Shown here piece by piece: positions 37,501 to 45,894 of a DNA stretch of 64,000 nucleotides. This stretch comes from Tautonia marina (GTDB lineage Bacteria > Planctomycetota > Planctomycetia > Isosphaerales > Isosphaeraceae). The stretch spans positions 248,001 through 312,000 of the forward strand of contig NZ_WEZF01000005.1 of NCBI RefSeq assembly GCF_009177065.1, written 5' to 3'. Below the pieces are notes generated by a model. That model was not told where the DNA came from. It saw nothing but the letters and a program-made list of their open reading frames with translations, and did no database searches. How positions within the stretch are numbered: position 1 is the stretch's first letter; each line of letters begins with the position of its first letter. The position numbers and the translations under genes were made by a program.

Positions 37501-37784
37501 GAGGGGGTCTCGGTCTGATCGCCGTTGCGATCGCGGTCGATGGTGCCAGGTGGCTCGGGGTCGGGCCAGGAGATCGGTCGGGGTTGCGCAAGTCGCTGGC
37601 GGATCAGCCGACCCCGCCGAGCGAGGTGCCAGAGGATCAGGGCCGTGAGTGAGGCGACCGCCACGAGCAGCACCGCAAGAAACTCGGCGTAAGCCCGACC
37701 GACCCGACGCCGTACGGCCGGGTCCTTGGCGATCATCGTTCGGAGGGGTCGAGGCGACGGCGGGTTCGCGTGGGGATCGGGCAT
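37497..37784 (-). CDS. Small single-span membrane protein
   Basis: The product is 95 aa. It has one transmembrane segment (about residues 31-52, YAEFLAVLLVAVASLTALILW) flanked by basic residues, and a Pro- and charge-rich tail. No family is recognised. It overlaps rnpA by four bases at its stop and starts 6 bases after the MerR-like gene, so it belongs to the dnaJ-to-yidD run. It takes the position where rpmH or other translation genes are usually found. Confidence 0.65.
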   Translation of the reverse strand: MPDPHANPPSPRPLRTMIAKDPAVRRRVGRAYAEFLAVLLVAVASLTALILWHLARRGRLIRQRLAQPRPISWPDPEPPGTIDRDRNGDQTETPS

Positions 37785-37790
37785 CCGGCG

Positions 37791-38114
37791 TCAGTCCTCG
37801 TCCGATCCCTCGACGTCGTCCTCATCAACGATCGCCTCGTCAAGTTGTTCGGCCAGGTGGTGAAGCTGGCGGCAAACGCGATCCAGGCGAGCCTGCATTT
37901 GGAGGATCGCCTCGATTCCGGCCAGGTTGATTCCCGCGTCTCGGTGGAGGCTGACCACGGTCCAGAGGCGACGGACATCCGACGGGGAATAGCCCTCAAC
38001 CTCTCCGGAGCGAATCACCTGGACCAGTCCCCGACGTTCGTAGGCCAGCAACCGCCGGGTCGAGATCGCCAGGTGGTGAGCGACGTGATCACGAGGGAGG
38101 ATCGTCGGGTTCAT
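37791..38114 (-). CDS. MerR-family regulator, HspR/CbpM-like
   Basis: The product is about 107 aa. The N-terminus has a MerR-type winged helix: HHLAISTRRLLAYERRGLVQVIRSGEVEGYSPSDVRRLWTVVSLHRDAGINLAGIEAIL. A short coiled coil (MQARLDRVCRQLHHLAEQLDE) and an acidic tail follow. Directly downstream of a dnaJ-type gene, such proteins are HspR repressors of chaperone genes or CbpM modulators of CbpA. No Cys metal site is visible. ATG 38114 is chosen over a TTG at 38132. Confidence 0.8.
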   Translation of the reverse strand: MNPTILPRDHVAHHLAISTRRLLAYERRGLVQVIRSGEVEGYSPSDVRRLWTVVSLHRDAGINLAGIEAILQMQARLDRVCRQLHHLAEQLDEAIVDEDDVEGSDED

Positions 38115-38162
38115 CGGCGAGGGTTCCGACAAGAACAGCCTTGAGACGATCGAAGGACCCGA

Positions 38163-39155
38163 TTACCAGAGTCCCTGGCGAGGGTCCGACGGATTGCGGG
38201 AGGCGAACTGCTCGATCAATTGGCGGCTTTCCTCGTCCACCGATTTGGGCACGACCACCTTGAGGACCGCAAACAGATCGCCGGCGGGCCGTTCCCCCCG
38301 AGCAGGAACCCCCTGTCCTTTGAGGCGAAGTTTCTGGCCGCTGGAGCTTCCCGGAGGAATCGTCAAGGTTTTGACCCCCGAGAGGGTCGGGCAATCGACC
38401 CGAGCCCCGAGGATTGCCTCGTTGACCGAGATCGGCAGGTCCACCAGCAGATCACGCCCATCACGGCGGAAATAGCGGTGCGGGTCGACGTGGACCGTGA
38501 TGACCAAAGAGCCGGGCGGGCCACCACCTGTCCCCGGATTTCCCTTGCCGCGCAGGCGGATCTTGGCGCCATCCTCAATTCCCGGCGGAATCTTCACGGT
38601 CAAGGTTTCGGTCGCGCCGTCGGGCCGGGCAATCACGATCGGCTGTTCGCCACCGGTTACGGCCGTGAGGAACGGAATCCGCAGGGAGGACTCGACATCC
38701 CCGCCCCCACGGTGTCCCCCTCGGCCGGCGCGACGACCACCGCGGACTCGACCGAGAATTTCCTCGAAGATGCCGCCACCGACGTCAAAATCCTCGGCCC
38801 CTCCGGGAGCGGTTCTTCCTCCCGCGGCGGTACCGAAGAACTGCGAAAAGTCGACATTCTCAAAGCCTGGCCCCTGACGAGCCGACCACTCGGCCCCACC
38901 GGCTCGAGGTCCGGCCGCGCCAGCCCCCTCGAAGGCGGCCTTGCCGTACAGGTCGTAGAGCTTCCGCTTCTCGGGATCGCTCAGGACGTCGTACGCCTCT
39001 TGAAGCTCTTTAAAACGCTTCTCGGCCGCCGGTTTATCGTCGGGGTTCAGGTCAGGGTGATGCTTGCGAGCCAGGGAGCGGTAAGCGCGTTTGAGATCCT
39101 CGGCGGAGGCTCCCCGGTCCAGGCCCAGCACCTCGTAAAAGTCGCGTTCGGGCAT
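38163..39155 (-). CDS. DnaJ/CbpA-type co-chaperone without zinc finger
   Basis: This 330-aa J-protein has an N-terminal J domain with the HPD motif (KHHPDLNP), a Gly-rich linker (about 75-150) and two C-terminal substrate-binding beta domains (ending with [15 protein letters not shown]). The four CXXCXGXG repeats of type I DnaJ are absent, so it is type II (CbpA-like). It stimulates the ATPase of DnaK. ATG 39155 starts [13 protein letters not shown]. The MerR-like gene follows 48 bases downstream, probably in one operon. The housekeeping dnaK is not in view. Confidence 0.92.
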   Translation of the reverse strand: MPERDFYEVLGLDRGASAEDLKRAYRSLARKHHPDLNPDDKPAAEKRFKELQEAYDVLSDPEKRKLYDLYGKAAFEGAGAAGPRAGGAEWSARQGPGFENVDFSQFFGTAAGGRTAPGGAEDFDVGGGIFEEILGRVRGGRRAGRGGHRGGGDVESSLRIPFLTAVTGGEQPIVIARPDGATETLTVKIPPGIEDGAKIRLRGKGNPGTGGGPPGSLVITVHVDPHRYFRRDGRDLLVDLPISVNEAILGARVDCPTLSGVKTLTIPPGSSSGQKLRLKGQGVPARGERPAGDLFAVLKVVVPKSVDEESRQLIEQFASRNPSDPRQGLW

Positions 39156-39341
39156 CGCGATGGCGACCCTTTCCGGCCAGATCGGGGCACAGCAAGACGC
39201 TCTCGCTCGTGGAGACCTTACTCATCATAAGAGGACTCGACATTGCGTTTCAAGCGAGGTCACGATTCGTCGGCACCCGAGTCTCGCCCCAGGATTGACC
39301 TTCGTCTAGAATGTTGTACCGATTTCCAGCCATTTTCGGGA

Positions 39342-39824
39342 ATGAGCAGTCCGGGATTCGAGTCTCGCATGACCCCTCGCCAACTGGTGGTGATTTCTGA
39401 ACGCCGAAGCACCTGGGCCACACAGCTCCGAGCCCGGCTCCAGAATCGCCCGGTCATCTGGCGAGAAACGCGAGGGACGAATGACCTGCTCGCCGCGGTC
39501 GAGGGCTGGCCGTGCCCGATCGTGGTGCTCGACCTCGGAACCCAACCCCGGGACGCCCTGGAGCGGCTGGTTCGTCTTTCCGTGCTCGCCCCTTCATCCC
39601 TGGTCCTGGTGCTCGATCGACTCTGTCATCCGGATCTTCACGAGCTTGCCCGGTCGATGGGAGCCACGCGGGTCTGGTCGGGGTTTGCTCCTCCTCCGAG
39701 GGTCGCCGAGGTGATCGACGGATGGCTCCCCCTGGCCCGAAACCGGACCTCTCAGGCTGGCCGCGCGGCACTCCCCCAACCCGAACCCGACCCGAGCGAT
39801 CCGATGGCTCTGCTTGAGCTCTGA
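39342..39824 (+). CDS. Receiver-like hypothetical protein
   Basis: The product is about 160 aa. The fold pattern is alternating strands and helices like a response-regulator receiver (LVVISERRSTWATQLRARLQ, CPIVVLDLGTQPRDALERLVRL, SSLVLVLDRLCHPDLHELARSMGATRVW). An Asp sits where the phospho-acceptor would be (VVLDLG), but the N-terminal acidic pair and the conserved Lys are missing. It is probably a degenerate receiver used for binding. No output domain is present. The start is uncertain: 39342 or 39369. Confidence 0.55.
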   Translation: MSSPGFESRMTPRQLVVISERRSTWATQLRARLQNRPVIWRETRGTNDLLAAVEGWPCPIVVLDLGTQPRDALERLVRLSVLAPSSLVLVLDRLCHPDLHELARSMGATRVWSGFAPPPRVAEVIDGWLPLARNRTSQAGRAALPQPEPDPSDPMALLEL

Positions 39825-39933
39825 TTCCGAATTGCCCGGCAACGTTACCCAGAAACTTGCCTCACACCGTTTGATCTCGTCTTGCGCACACCCCGCCTTC
39901 TGGTTCCCTTTTTGCTTCGAGAGGATTCGCCCG

Positions 39934-41031
39934 ATGTCCGCTTCTCACCCTGCCGGACTGACCGAACAGGACGTCTTGCTCGCCCTGAAAGGAGTCCAGG
40001 ACCCGGACCTCAAGCGCGACCTGGTCGACCTCGGGATGATCAAGGACATCCGGATCACCGATCAGCTCCTTGAACTGACGGTCAATCTGACCACTCCGGC
40101 CTGCCCCCTGAAGGGAAAGATCGAGGCCGACGTCCGCGAGGCGATCGGCCGGAACCTCGGCAACGCCCGACAACTCCGTGTCAACATGACCGCCGACGTT
40201 CGGGGCAAGGGAGTGATCGAGAAGGGGGACATCCCCGGCGTTCGCAACGTCATCGCCGTGGGATCGGGCAAGGGGGGGGTCGGCAAATCCACGCTTGCCG
40301 CCTCGCTCGCCTATGGCTTGCAACACTATGGGTCGAAGGTCGGCCTGATGGACGCCGATGTCTACGGTCCATCGGTTCCTCATCTCGTCGGTGCCTCGGG
40401 CCGACCGATGGCCAAGGGAGAACGCATTCAGCCCATTGAGGCGAACGGTCTCAAGCTCATGTCGATCGGCTTCCTGGTGAAGCCCGAGCAGGCGGTCATC
40501 ATGCGAGGCCCGATGCTGCACGGCATCGTCAACCAGTTCCTCCATCAGGTGGACTGGGGAGAGCTGGATTACCTCGTCATCGACCTGCCGCCCGGCACTG
40601 GGGACGTGCCGCTCACCCTCTCGCAGACGCTTCCCCTGACCGGCGCGGTGGTCGTCTGCACCCCGCAAGAGGTGGCCTTGCTCGATGCGACCCGGGCCGT
40701 CGCCATGTTCCGACAGCTCAAGGTTCCCTTGCTCGGCATGGTCGAGAACATGAGCTTCCTCGATCCTCCCGGCGGTGGCGATCGCATGTATCCGTTCGGC
40801 CACGGGGGAGCCCGTCGTCGGGCTGAGGAGCTGGACGTGCCGTTCCTGGGGGAAGTTCCGCTCGTCTTCGACATCCGAGAGAAAGGGGACGTTGGCCTCT
40901 TGCACGAAACTCTTGCCGAGGGCTCACCGTCGCGTCCCTACTTGCTTGGTGTCGTCGAGGCGCTCGCCCAGCAAATCAGCATCCGCAACCTCAAGGCTCC
41001 GAAGATGCCGACATTGGAAATCATCAGCTAA
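39934..41031 (+). CDS. mrp: Mrp/ApbC-type P-loop ATPase
   Basis: This 365-aa protein has an N-terminal MIP18/DUF59 domain (about 1-90, with TTPACPLK) and a Mrp NTPase domain starting with the deviant Walker A GSGKGGVGKST (110-120). Mrp proteins carry and transfer Fe-S clusters. The conserved C-terminal CxxC that holds the cluster at the dimer interface is absent: ENMSFLDPPGGGDRMYPFGHGG (271-292) has no Cys. Only two Cys remain, at 57 and 242. ATG 39934 has GAGG about 9 bases upstream. A hairpin terminator follows. Confidence 0.93.
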   Translation: MSASHPAGLTEQDVLLALKGVQDPDLKRDLVDLGMIKDIRITDQLLELTVNLTTPACPLKGKIEADVREAIGRNLGNARQLRVNMTADVRGKGVIEKGDIPGVRNVIAVGSGKGGVGKSTLAASLAYGLQHYGSKVGLMDADVYGPSVPHLVGASGRPMAKGERIQPIEANGLKLMSIGFLVKPEQAVIMRGPMLHGIVNQFLHQVDWGELDYLVIDLPPGTGDVPLTLSQTLPLTGAVVVCTPQEVALLDATRAVAMFRQLKVPLLGMVENMSFLDPPGGGDRMYPFGHGGARRRAEELDVPFLGEVPLVFDIREKGDVGLLHETLAEGSPSRPYLLGVVEALAQQISIRNLKAPKMPTLEIIS

Positions 41032-41087
41032 ACGTTCCGCGCCCTTCAAGACCGCCTCGGAGGCGGCTCGTACCGGTTCAACGCCTT

Positions 41088-41121
41088 GAGGGCCGGAGGG
41101 GGAATGCTCCCTCCGGCCCTC
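41088..41121. terminator. Bidirectional hairpin after mrp
   Basis: A perfect 13-bp GC-rich stem (41088-41100 with 41109-41121) with an 8-base loop lies between the convergent mrp and DUF433-fusion genes. There is no T run, but the position fits termination of both. Confidence 0.65.
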
Positions 41122-41160
41122 ATGATGTTGAGCCGTTCGTCAAGCCACGATCCTCCTGGT

Positions 41161-41805
41161 TCAGAAGGCGATCGGTCCGTCCTGTTCGACCGTGAAGGAA
41201 AGGCACGCCCGGAGATCGGCTTCGGTCAGCTCGGGGTAGTTCTTAAGAATGGCGTCCCAGCTCCAACCATCGACGATCAACGAGACAACTTGACCGGCCG
41301 TAATCCAGGTGCCTCGAACCACCGGAGACTCTTCCGAGACGTGATCGTCGAACACCAGGCGGTCTCGCCAGGGAAGTTCGTCGCCTTCGGTCGCAGGAGC
41401 AACCGGATGGTCATCGGTGAAGCTCGCGGACAGTTCGTTCTTGCTCGGCAGCGGGGTCATCGACGACGTGTCGCCGATGCGGCTGGACGACGGAGCCGGA
41501 TGTCCCCATCCCTCGGCACGAGCCGATCGGGCCGTGATCAGAGCGTCGAGGGCGCGGTCGATCGACTGCTCGGCCTGGGCCACTTCCTCGGCTCTTGCGT
41601 TCAGGCCGTTTTCCCCGGCAACCAGTGTTCGTAATCGGGCCACGGCCAGGACGACGCGATCCGCCATCAACGATTCCACCAATCCGCTCGGTGCCAGCTC
41701 GGCCCGAAGCGCTTCGATCGTGTTCGAAAATTCCCGGTCGGTTCCACCCAGCACGCCAAGCGTGGCCGAGACGCTGCTCATTGCGGGAAACAAGGCGGTA
41801 TCCAT
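41161..41805 (-). CDS. Hypothetical protein with C-terminal DUF433 domain
   Basis: The product is about 214 aa. The last part (about 160-206, PVVRGTWITAGQVVSLIVDGWSW then YPELTEADLRACLSF) matches DUF433, a small winged-helix-like domain known mainly as antitoxin or DNA-binding protein. The N-terminal about 95 residues are helical (REFSNTIEALRAELAP, VESLMADRVVLAVARLRTL) and resemble short helical proteins seen in several bacteria without assigned function. A Ser/Pro linker joins them. AGAGGA lies 5 bases before ATG 41805, which decides the start. No partner toxin is adjacent. Confidence 0.65.
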   Translation of the reverse strand: MDTALFPAMSSVSATLGVLGGTDREFSNTIEALRAELAPSGLVESLMADRVVLAVARLRTLVAGENGLNARAEEVAQAEQSIDRALDALITARSARAEGWGHPAPSSSRIGDTSSMTPLPSKNELSASFTDDHPVAPATEGDELPWRDRLVFDDHVSEESPVVRGTWITAGQVVSLIVDGWSWDAILKNYPELTEADLRACLSFTVEQDGPIAF

Positions 41806-42227
41806 GTTGATCCTCTTTGATGTGAAATCCAAAGCAGTCGTTTGATTCGAGCTCGAAACCAGAAACGGAAAGCGAACCGCAAGCGTTTCATTCGAGAACG
41901 GAGACATGGCTGTGGGCTCCATCGCAGGGGTCGATCGTCGACCAGTTGCTTTCAGTGATCACCGTCGATCACCGGTTGCGTGTCTTACGAAAACAACATC
42001 GTTTTTTTGGGAAGCTCTAGTCACAAAAAGTTTGTGGACAGACGCCATAAAATGACAAGTTCCGGCCTAAGTTCTGATTGGGCAAGGAGTAAAAAAATTG
42101 TCCGGTTGCAGGAGGTCTTGCGCAACTAGGCAGAATGGTCTTCGTCGGCGCAAGCACAGACCCCGGACGGCATCGACCGGGGCCTGATCGGAGGAGGAAG
42201 ATCGGGGGCTACGGCCCCAGGGACGGA
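41806..42227. other. AT-rich gap upstream of the DUF433-fusion gene
   Basis: The 422 bases between the DUF433-fusion gene and the D-aminoacylase stop include an AT-rich stretch (41990-42110) with homopolymer runs, unlike the rest of the window. Promoters for the DUF433 gene are likely here. I found no ORF and no clear consensus boxes. Confidence 0.4.
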
Positions 42228-43793
42228 TCATCGGCCGCGCCGGAGGGCTCGACCGGGGGTGGCGCCGGTGGGCTCACCGTCGAAGAGGGCGAGCGTGCCG
42301 TTGACCAGGACGTGGCGAACCCCTTCGGCTTCGGTACGGCCGGCCTCGTAGGTCGAGTGATCGCAAATCGTCGCCGGGTCGAAGATTGCCAGGTCGGCGG
42401 CAAAGCCGGGGCGGACCAGGCCACGATCGGTCAGGCGATAGCGGCGCGCCGCATGGCTGGCGAGGTGAACGATCGCGGTTCCCCAGTCGTAATCCTTCTT
42501 CTCTCGGGTGTGATAACCGAGATAGCGGGCAAAGGCACCCCAGCCTCTCGGGTGGGGATGGCTGCCCCGGAAAATCCCATCAGACCCGGCCATGTGAGCG
42601 GGGTGGCGGAGGATGGTTCGAATATCCTCCTCAGTGCGATCGCCGGCCCGGGCGCCGAAAATTCCGACAGCCATCCCCGACCGGATCAAAAGGTCGCAGA
42701 CCATGTCGCCGGGAGAGACCCCGGCCTGTCGAGCCGCCTCGACCAGGTTCATCCCCTCGGTCCACTGGTCGTCGGGGTTGGCGGTCATGGTGATGGTGAT
42801 GGTGTCGAGCCCGTAGGTTAAGCCTCCGCTGAACCATTCGGAGTGCAACCGGGCTCGGATCTTGGGGTCGGCCAGGCGCTCGACGGTCGCCTCGATGCCC
42901 CCTTCCTGAACCCAGGGGGGCAGGGCGATCATGCCGAGGATGGTGCTGCCCACCAGGTACGGGTAACTATCGAAGGTCAGGTCGATTCCCTCGGCTCGGG
43001 TCTGATCGACGAGCCCGAGCAGCAATTCGGCAGGGCCGTTGTAGTGGGAGATATGCACCGCCGCGCCGGATTGGCGGCCAACCTCGGCAATCTCGGCCAC
43101 GCCTTCGGGAGCTCGCGGACCGTAACCCCTGATATGAGAAACGTAGACCCCGTCCAGCGGAGCAATCTCCTCGCAGAGCGCGACGATCTCGCGGACATCT
43201 GCGTAGCGACTGGGAATGTAGTCGAGCCCGCTGGACACCCCGACGGCTCCTGCCTCCATCCCTTCGCGGACGAGTTGGCGCATGGCCTTCAGTTCGTCGT
43301 CGGTGGCGGCCCGAGTGTCGAGCCCCATGACCTCCATCCGAACATTGCCGTTGGGAATCAGGTAGGCCACATTCAGGGCCGTCGTTTGATTGAAGCGGGC
43401 AAGGTATTCGGCAACCGTATTCCAGTCGTAGGTGATCCAGTCGGGGTTGCCATTGAAGCCGGCGGTGTAACGCCGCATGTAGTCGAGCGTCTTGGGCGAG
43501 GCAGGAGCGAAGGCGCTCCCGTCCTGGCCGATGATGTAGGTCGTCACCCCCTGCTTCAGGGCCGCCCGATGAACCGGGTCGGCCAGCAGCATCAGGTCTC
43601 CGTGAACGTGCGCGTCGATGAAACCCGGCACGACATAGAGGCCGGTGGCATCGATGACCTGGCCCGCCTCCGCTTGATCGAGACGACCCACCTCGGCGAT
43701 CGAGGTGTCGAGTAGACCGACATCGGCTCGGAACGGAGGTGCTCCGGTCCCATCGACGACCATACCACCCCGGATGACCAAATCAAACCGCAT
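42228..43793 (-). CDS. N-acyl-D-amino-acid deacylase-type amidohydrolase
   Basis: This 521-aa amidohydrolase belongs to the D-aminoacylase group. Metal motifs are visible: GFIDAHVHGDLML near the N-terminus, HISHYNG in the middle, and AGSDGIFRGSHPHPRGWG near the C-terminus with the catalytic Asp. Such enzymes release D-amino acids from N-acyl forms, although imidase activities also occur. No signal peptide is present. A secreted protein gene lies 9 bases upstream on the same strand, so the two are probably one operon. Confidence 0.9.
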   Translation of the reverse strand: MRFDLVIRGGMVVDGTGAPPFRADVGLLDTSIAEVGRLDQAEAGQVIDATGLYVVPGFIDAHVHGDLMLLADPVHRAALKQGVTTYIIGQDGSAFAPASPKTLDYMRRYTAGFNGNPDWITYDWNTVAEYLARFNQTTALNVAYLIPNGNVRMEVMGLDTRAATDDELKAMRQLVREGMEAGAVGVSSGLDYIPSRYADVREIVALCEEIAPLDGVYVSHIRGYGPRAPEGVAEIAEVGRQSGAAVHISHYNGPAELLLGLVDQTRAEGIDLTFDSYPYLVGSTILGMIALPPWVQEGGIEATVERLADPKIRARLHSEWFSGGLTYGLDTITITMTANPDDQWTEGMNLVEAARQAGVSPGDMVCDLLIRSGMAVGIFGARAGDRTEEDIRTILRHPAHMAGSDGIFRGSHPHPRGWGAFARYLGYHTREKKDYDWGTAIVHLASHAARRYRLTDRGLVRPGFAADLAIFDPATICDHSTYEAGRTEAEGVRHVLVNGTLALFDGEPTGATPGRALRRGR

Positions 43794-43802
43794 GAAAATG
43801 GC

Positions 43803-44300
43803 TCACTTGTTGGCGGGGACATGTCGGACCCGGCGCAGGTTCATCACCAGTCCTCCGGGAACCTCGACGGCGCGGACCTCCAATCGGTTCCGGCCGCTCG
43901 GTAAGGTGATCGCTCCTTTCATCGGCTGCGGAAAGAAGCGTGTCGGGCTTCCGGTTGCGTGAACCAGAGCCTCTCGTATCTGATCGTTCGACACCACCTG
44001 GACCACCGATCCTCCTCGACCGGCAGGGGCGGCGTATTCCACCACGACGACATATCGACCGGGATCGTCGAGCTCGAAATCCCAGCGGATCTCCTCGGCC
44101 TTCGAAACCCAGTCGACCACGTACGCCGGTTCTCCCGTCAGACGGAGCCGATCACCGAGCAAGATTGCCCGATCGGCCGGGAAATCGAGAATTCCGTGAC
44201 GGTCGGCCTCGGGGCGAAACGGTTCATCGGCCCAGGATGGCGGAATGACGACCAGGGTCAGGGCCAAAATCGCCAAGACGCGTCGGGGAAGGTCGAGCAT
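43803..44300 (-). CDS. Small secreted beta-sandwich protein
   Basis: The product is 165 aa with a signal peptide (LDLPRRVLAILALTLVVIPPSWA). The mature part has a carbohydrate-binding-like beta-sandwich pattern (WDFELDDPGRYVVVVEYAAPAGRGGSVVQVV, NRLEVRAVEVPGGLVMNLRRV), similar to CBM6/35-like modules attached to planctomycete secreted enzymes, but here as a stand-alone protein. It is 9 bases upstream of the D-aminoacylase gene and probably co-transcribed with it. The function is unknown. Confidence 0.65.
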   Translation of the reverse strand: MLDLPRRVLAILALTLVVIPPSWADEPFRPEADRHGILDFPADRAILLGDRLRLTGEPAYVVDWVSKAEEIRWDFELDDPGRYVVVVEYAAPAGRGGSVVQVVSNDQIREALVHATGSPTRFFPQPMKGAITLPSGRNRLEVRAVEVPGGLVMNLRRVRHVPANK

Positions 44301-44354
44301 CAGGAGGGTCCGATTGAGAACAAGTCAGGAAGTCGACCGACGGTCAGGAGCGCG

Positions 44355-45035
44355 TCAGGTGGGCGGAGTGTCGATGCTTCGCCAGAGATACCACATTGCC
44401 ACGGATCGAAACGGGCGCCAGGGCTCGGCCAGTTCAACGCAACGCCTGGGGTTTGGCAAGGATTCGAGTTCGTAGTGATCCCGAATCCCGACCCGGACTC
44501 CAAGATCACCGACCGAAAGCACATCGGGCCGGTTCAGGGCGAAGATCAGGAACATCTCGGCCGTCCAGGGGCCGATCCCTCGGATTTCGGTCAATTGCGC
44601 CATGATCTCCGCATCACCAAGGCGGCCGATTCGGGAAAGGACGAGTCGTCCCGACGCAACCGCTTCGCTCAGGTGAAGCACGTACGAGGCTTTGACCCCC
44701 GAGAGGCCCGCGTTCCGGATCCCCTCCACACCCAGCGCCAGCAGCGTTTCCGCCTGATGGCGAGGCGTCCCCTGACCTTCGAGCAACCGACGATTGATCG
44801 ATGCCGCGGCCTTCGAGGAAATCTGCTGACCGACGATCGCCCGGACCAGAATTCCAAAACGATCGGTCTTCGGCCGGAGCAAACACGGACCGATCCGATC
44901 GATCAGGGGGCACCAGCGCGGGTCGATTGCTCTGAGGTGGGCAACCGCGTCGGCCCAGGGGTCGACGCGGGCCGGGAGGATGCGAGGGCCGGAGGGTGCC
45001 CCCTCAGGACTCGGCAAGGGCCTTCTCGATGGCAT
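44355..45035 (-). CDS. DNA-3-methyladenine glycosylase (AlkA-like, HhH-GPD)
   Basis: The product is about 226 aa. The HhH-GPD superfamily core is clear: RFGILVRAIVGQQISSKAA, GLSGVKASYVLHL, LTEIRGIGPWTAEMFLIF and the catalytic Asp region RPDVLSVGDLGVRVGI. These enzymes remove alkylated bases as the first step of base excision repair. It lacks the N-terminal domain of E. coli AlkA. The start at 45035 overlaps the 3' end of the glutathione peroxidase gene by 32 bases, so the two are coupled. Confidence 0.9.
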   Translation of the reverse strand: MPSRRPLPSPEGAPSGPRILPARVDPWADAVAHLRAIDPRWCPLIDRIGPCLLRPKTDRFGILVRAIVGQQISSKAAASINRRLLEGQGTPRHQAETLLALGVEGIRNAGLSGVKASYVLHLSEAVASGRLVLSRIGRLGDAEIMAQLTEIRGIGPWTAEMFLIFALNRPDVLSVGDLGVRVGIRDHYELESLPNPRRCVELAEPWRPFRSVAMWYLWRSIDTPPT

Positions 45036-45573
45036 TGACCACCTTTTCCGACTTCGGATCGTCTCCCGGCTCGAACCGGGCAATGACGTTCCCCTTGCGA
45101 TCGACCAGGAACTTGGTGAAATTCCAGCGAATCGTGCCGCCGTTTTCGGGGTGGGCCTCCTCGTCGGTCAGGAACTCGAACAAGGGGTGGATGCCCGATC
45201 CCTTGACGACGACCTTCGAGAACAAGGGAAAGCTCACCTCATAATTCGACTTGCAGAAGGCCCGGATCTCGGCATTGGTGCCCGGTTCTTGCTGACCAAA
45301 CTCGTTGGCCGGGAAGGCGAGCACCTTGAAGCCTTTCTCGCCGTAAGTGCGGAAAAGTTCTTCCAGGCCGTCGTACTGCGGGGTGTAACCGCAATAGCTG
45401 GCGGTGTTGACGATCAGGAGGACCTCTCCCTCATATTGTTTGAGGTCAACCTCATTGCCTTCAATGTCGTTGACGGTGAAGTCGAGCACGCGGCGCTTGG
45501 CCTCCTGATCAGATCGGGCGGGCCCCGCGATCAGCAGGGCGATCGAGAGGAACGCGAGCAGGGATCGCATCAT
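45004..45573 (-). CDS. Exported glutathione peroxidase-family protein
   Basis: The product is about 189 aa with a signal peptide (MMRSLLAFLSIALLIAGPARS), so it acts outside the cytoplasm. The peroxidatic Cys is in NTASYCGYTPQYDGLEEL and the Trp in IRWNFTKFLVDRKG. The tetrad Gln position in the FPxNQFGxQEP motif reads FPANEFGQQEPG, with Glu in place of Gln. Most bacterial members use thioredoxin rather than glutathione. ATG 45573 or 45570 starts the signal peptide. Confidence 0.88.
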   Translation of the reverse strand: MMRSLLAFLSIALLIAGPARSDQEAKRRVLDFTVNDIEGNEVDLKQYEGEVLLIVNTASYCGYTPQYDGLEELFRTYGEKGFKVLAFPANEFGQQEPGTNAEIRAFCKSNYEVSFPLFSKVVVKGSGIHPLFEFLTDEEAHPENGGTIRWNFTKFLVDRKGNVIARFEPGDDPKSEKVVNAIEKALAES

Positions 45574-45894
45574 CGAATCAGTCTCCGGCGAAATCTCAAT
45601 CCTGAGGTGGGAAGCATGGGGTCGCGAGCCACCGAAACGCCGATCACCCAGGCCGATCGGACGGTACGGCACTCCTCGAGTGCGATTGAGTTTTATGATG
45701 GATCGGCCGGGCCAAGGAATCAAGGGCGATGCGCCTGTTCTCCCTGAGAGTCACACTCAACACTCCCCCTCGGTTCGACAGTGGCCTCGCCTCCGAGGGC
45801 ATGCTACGATGAGCCTCGATTGCCCGACCTCCCGAACGTCGAAACGCATTTTCCCGACTGTCGATCATTCGGGCATGCTCTGAACCAATTCACC

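Noticed and set aside
41930-41975. Short repeated GATCACCG/CGATCACCGG units
   Set aside because: Only two imperfect short copies; too little for an operator or repeat call.
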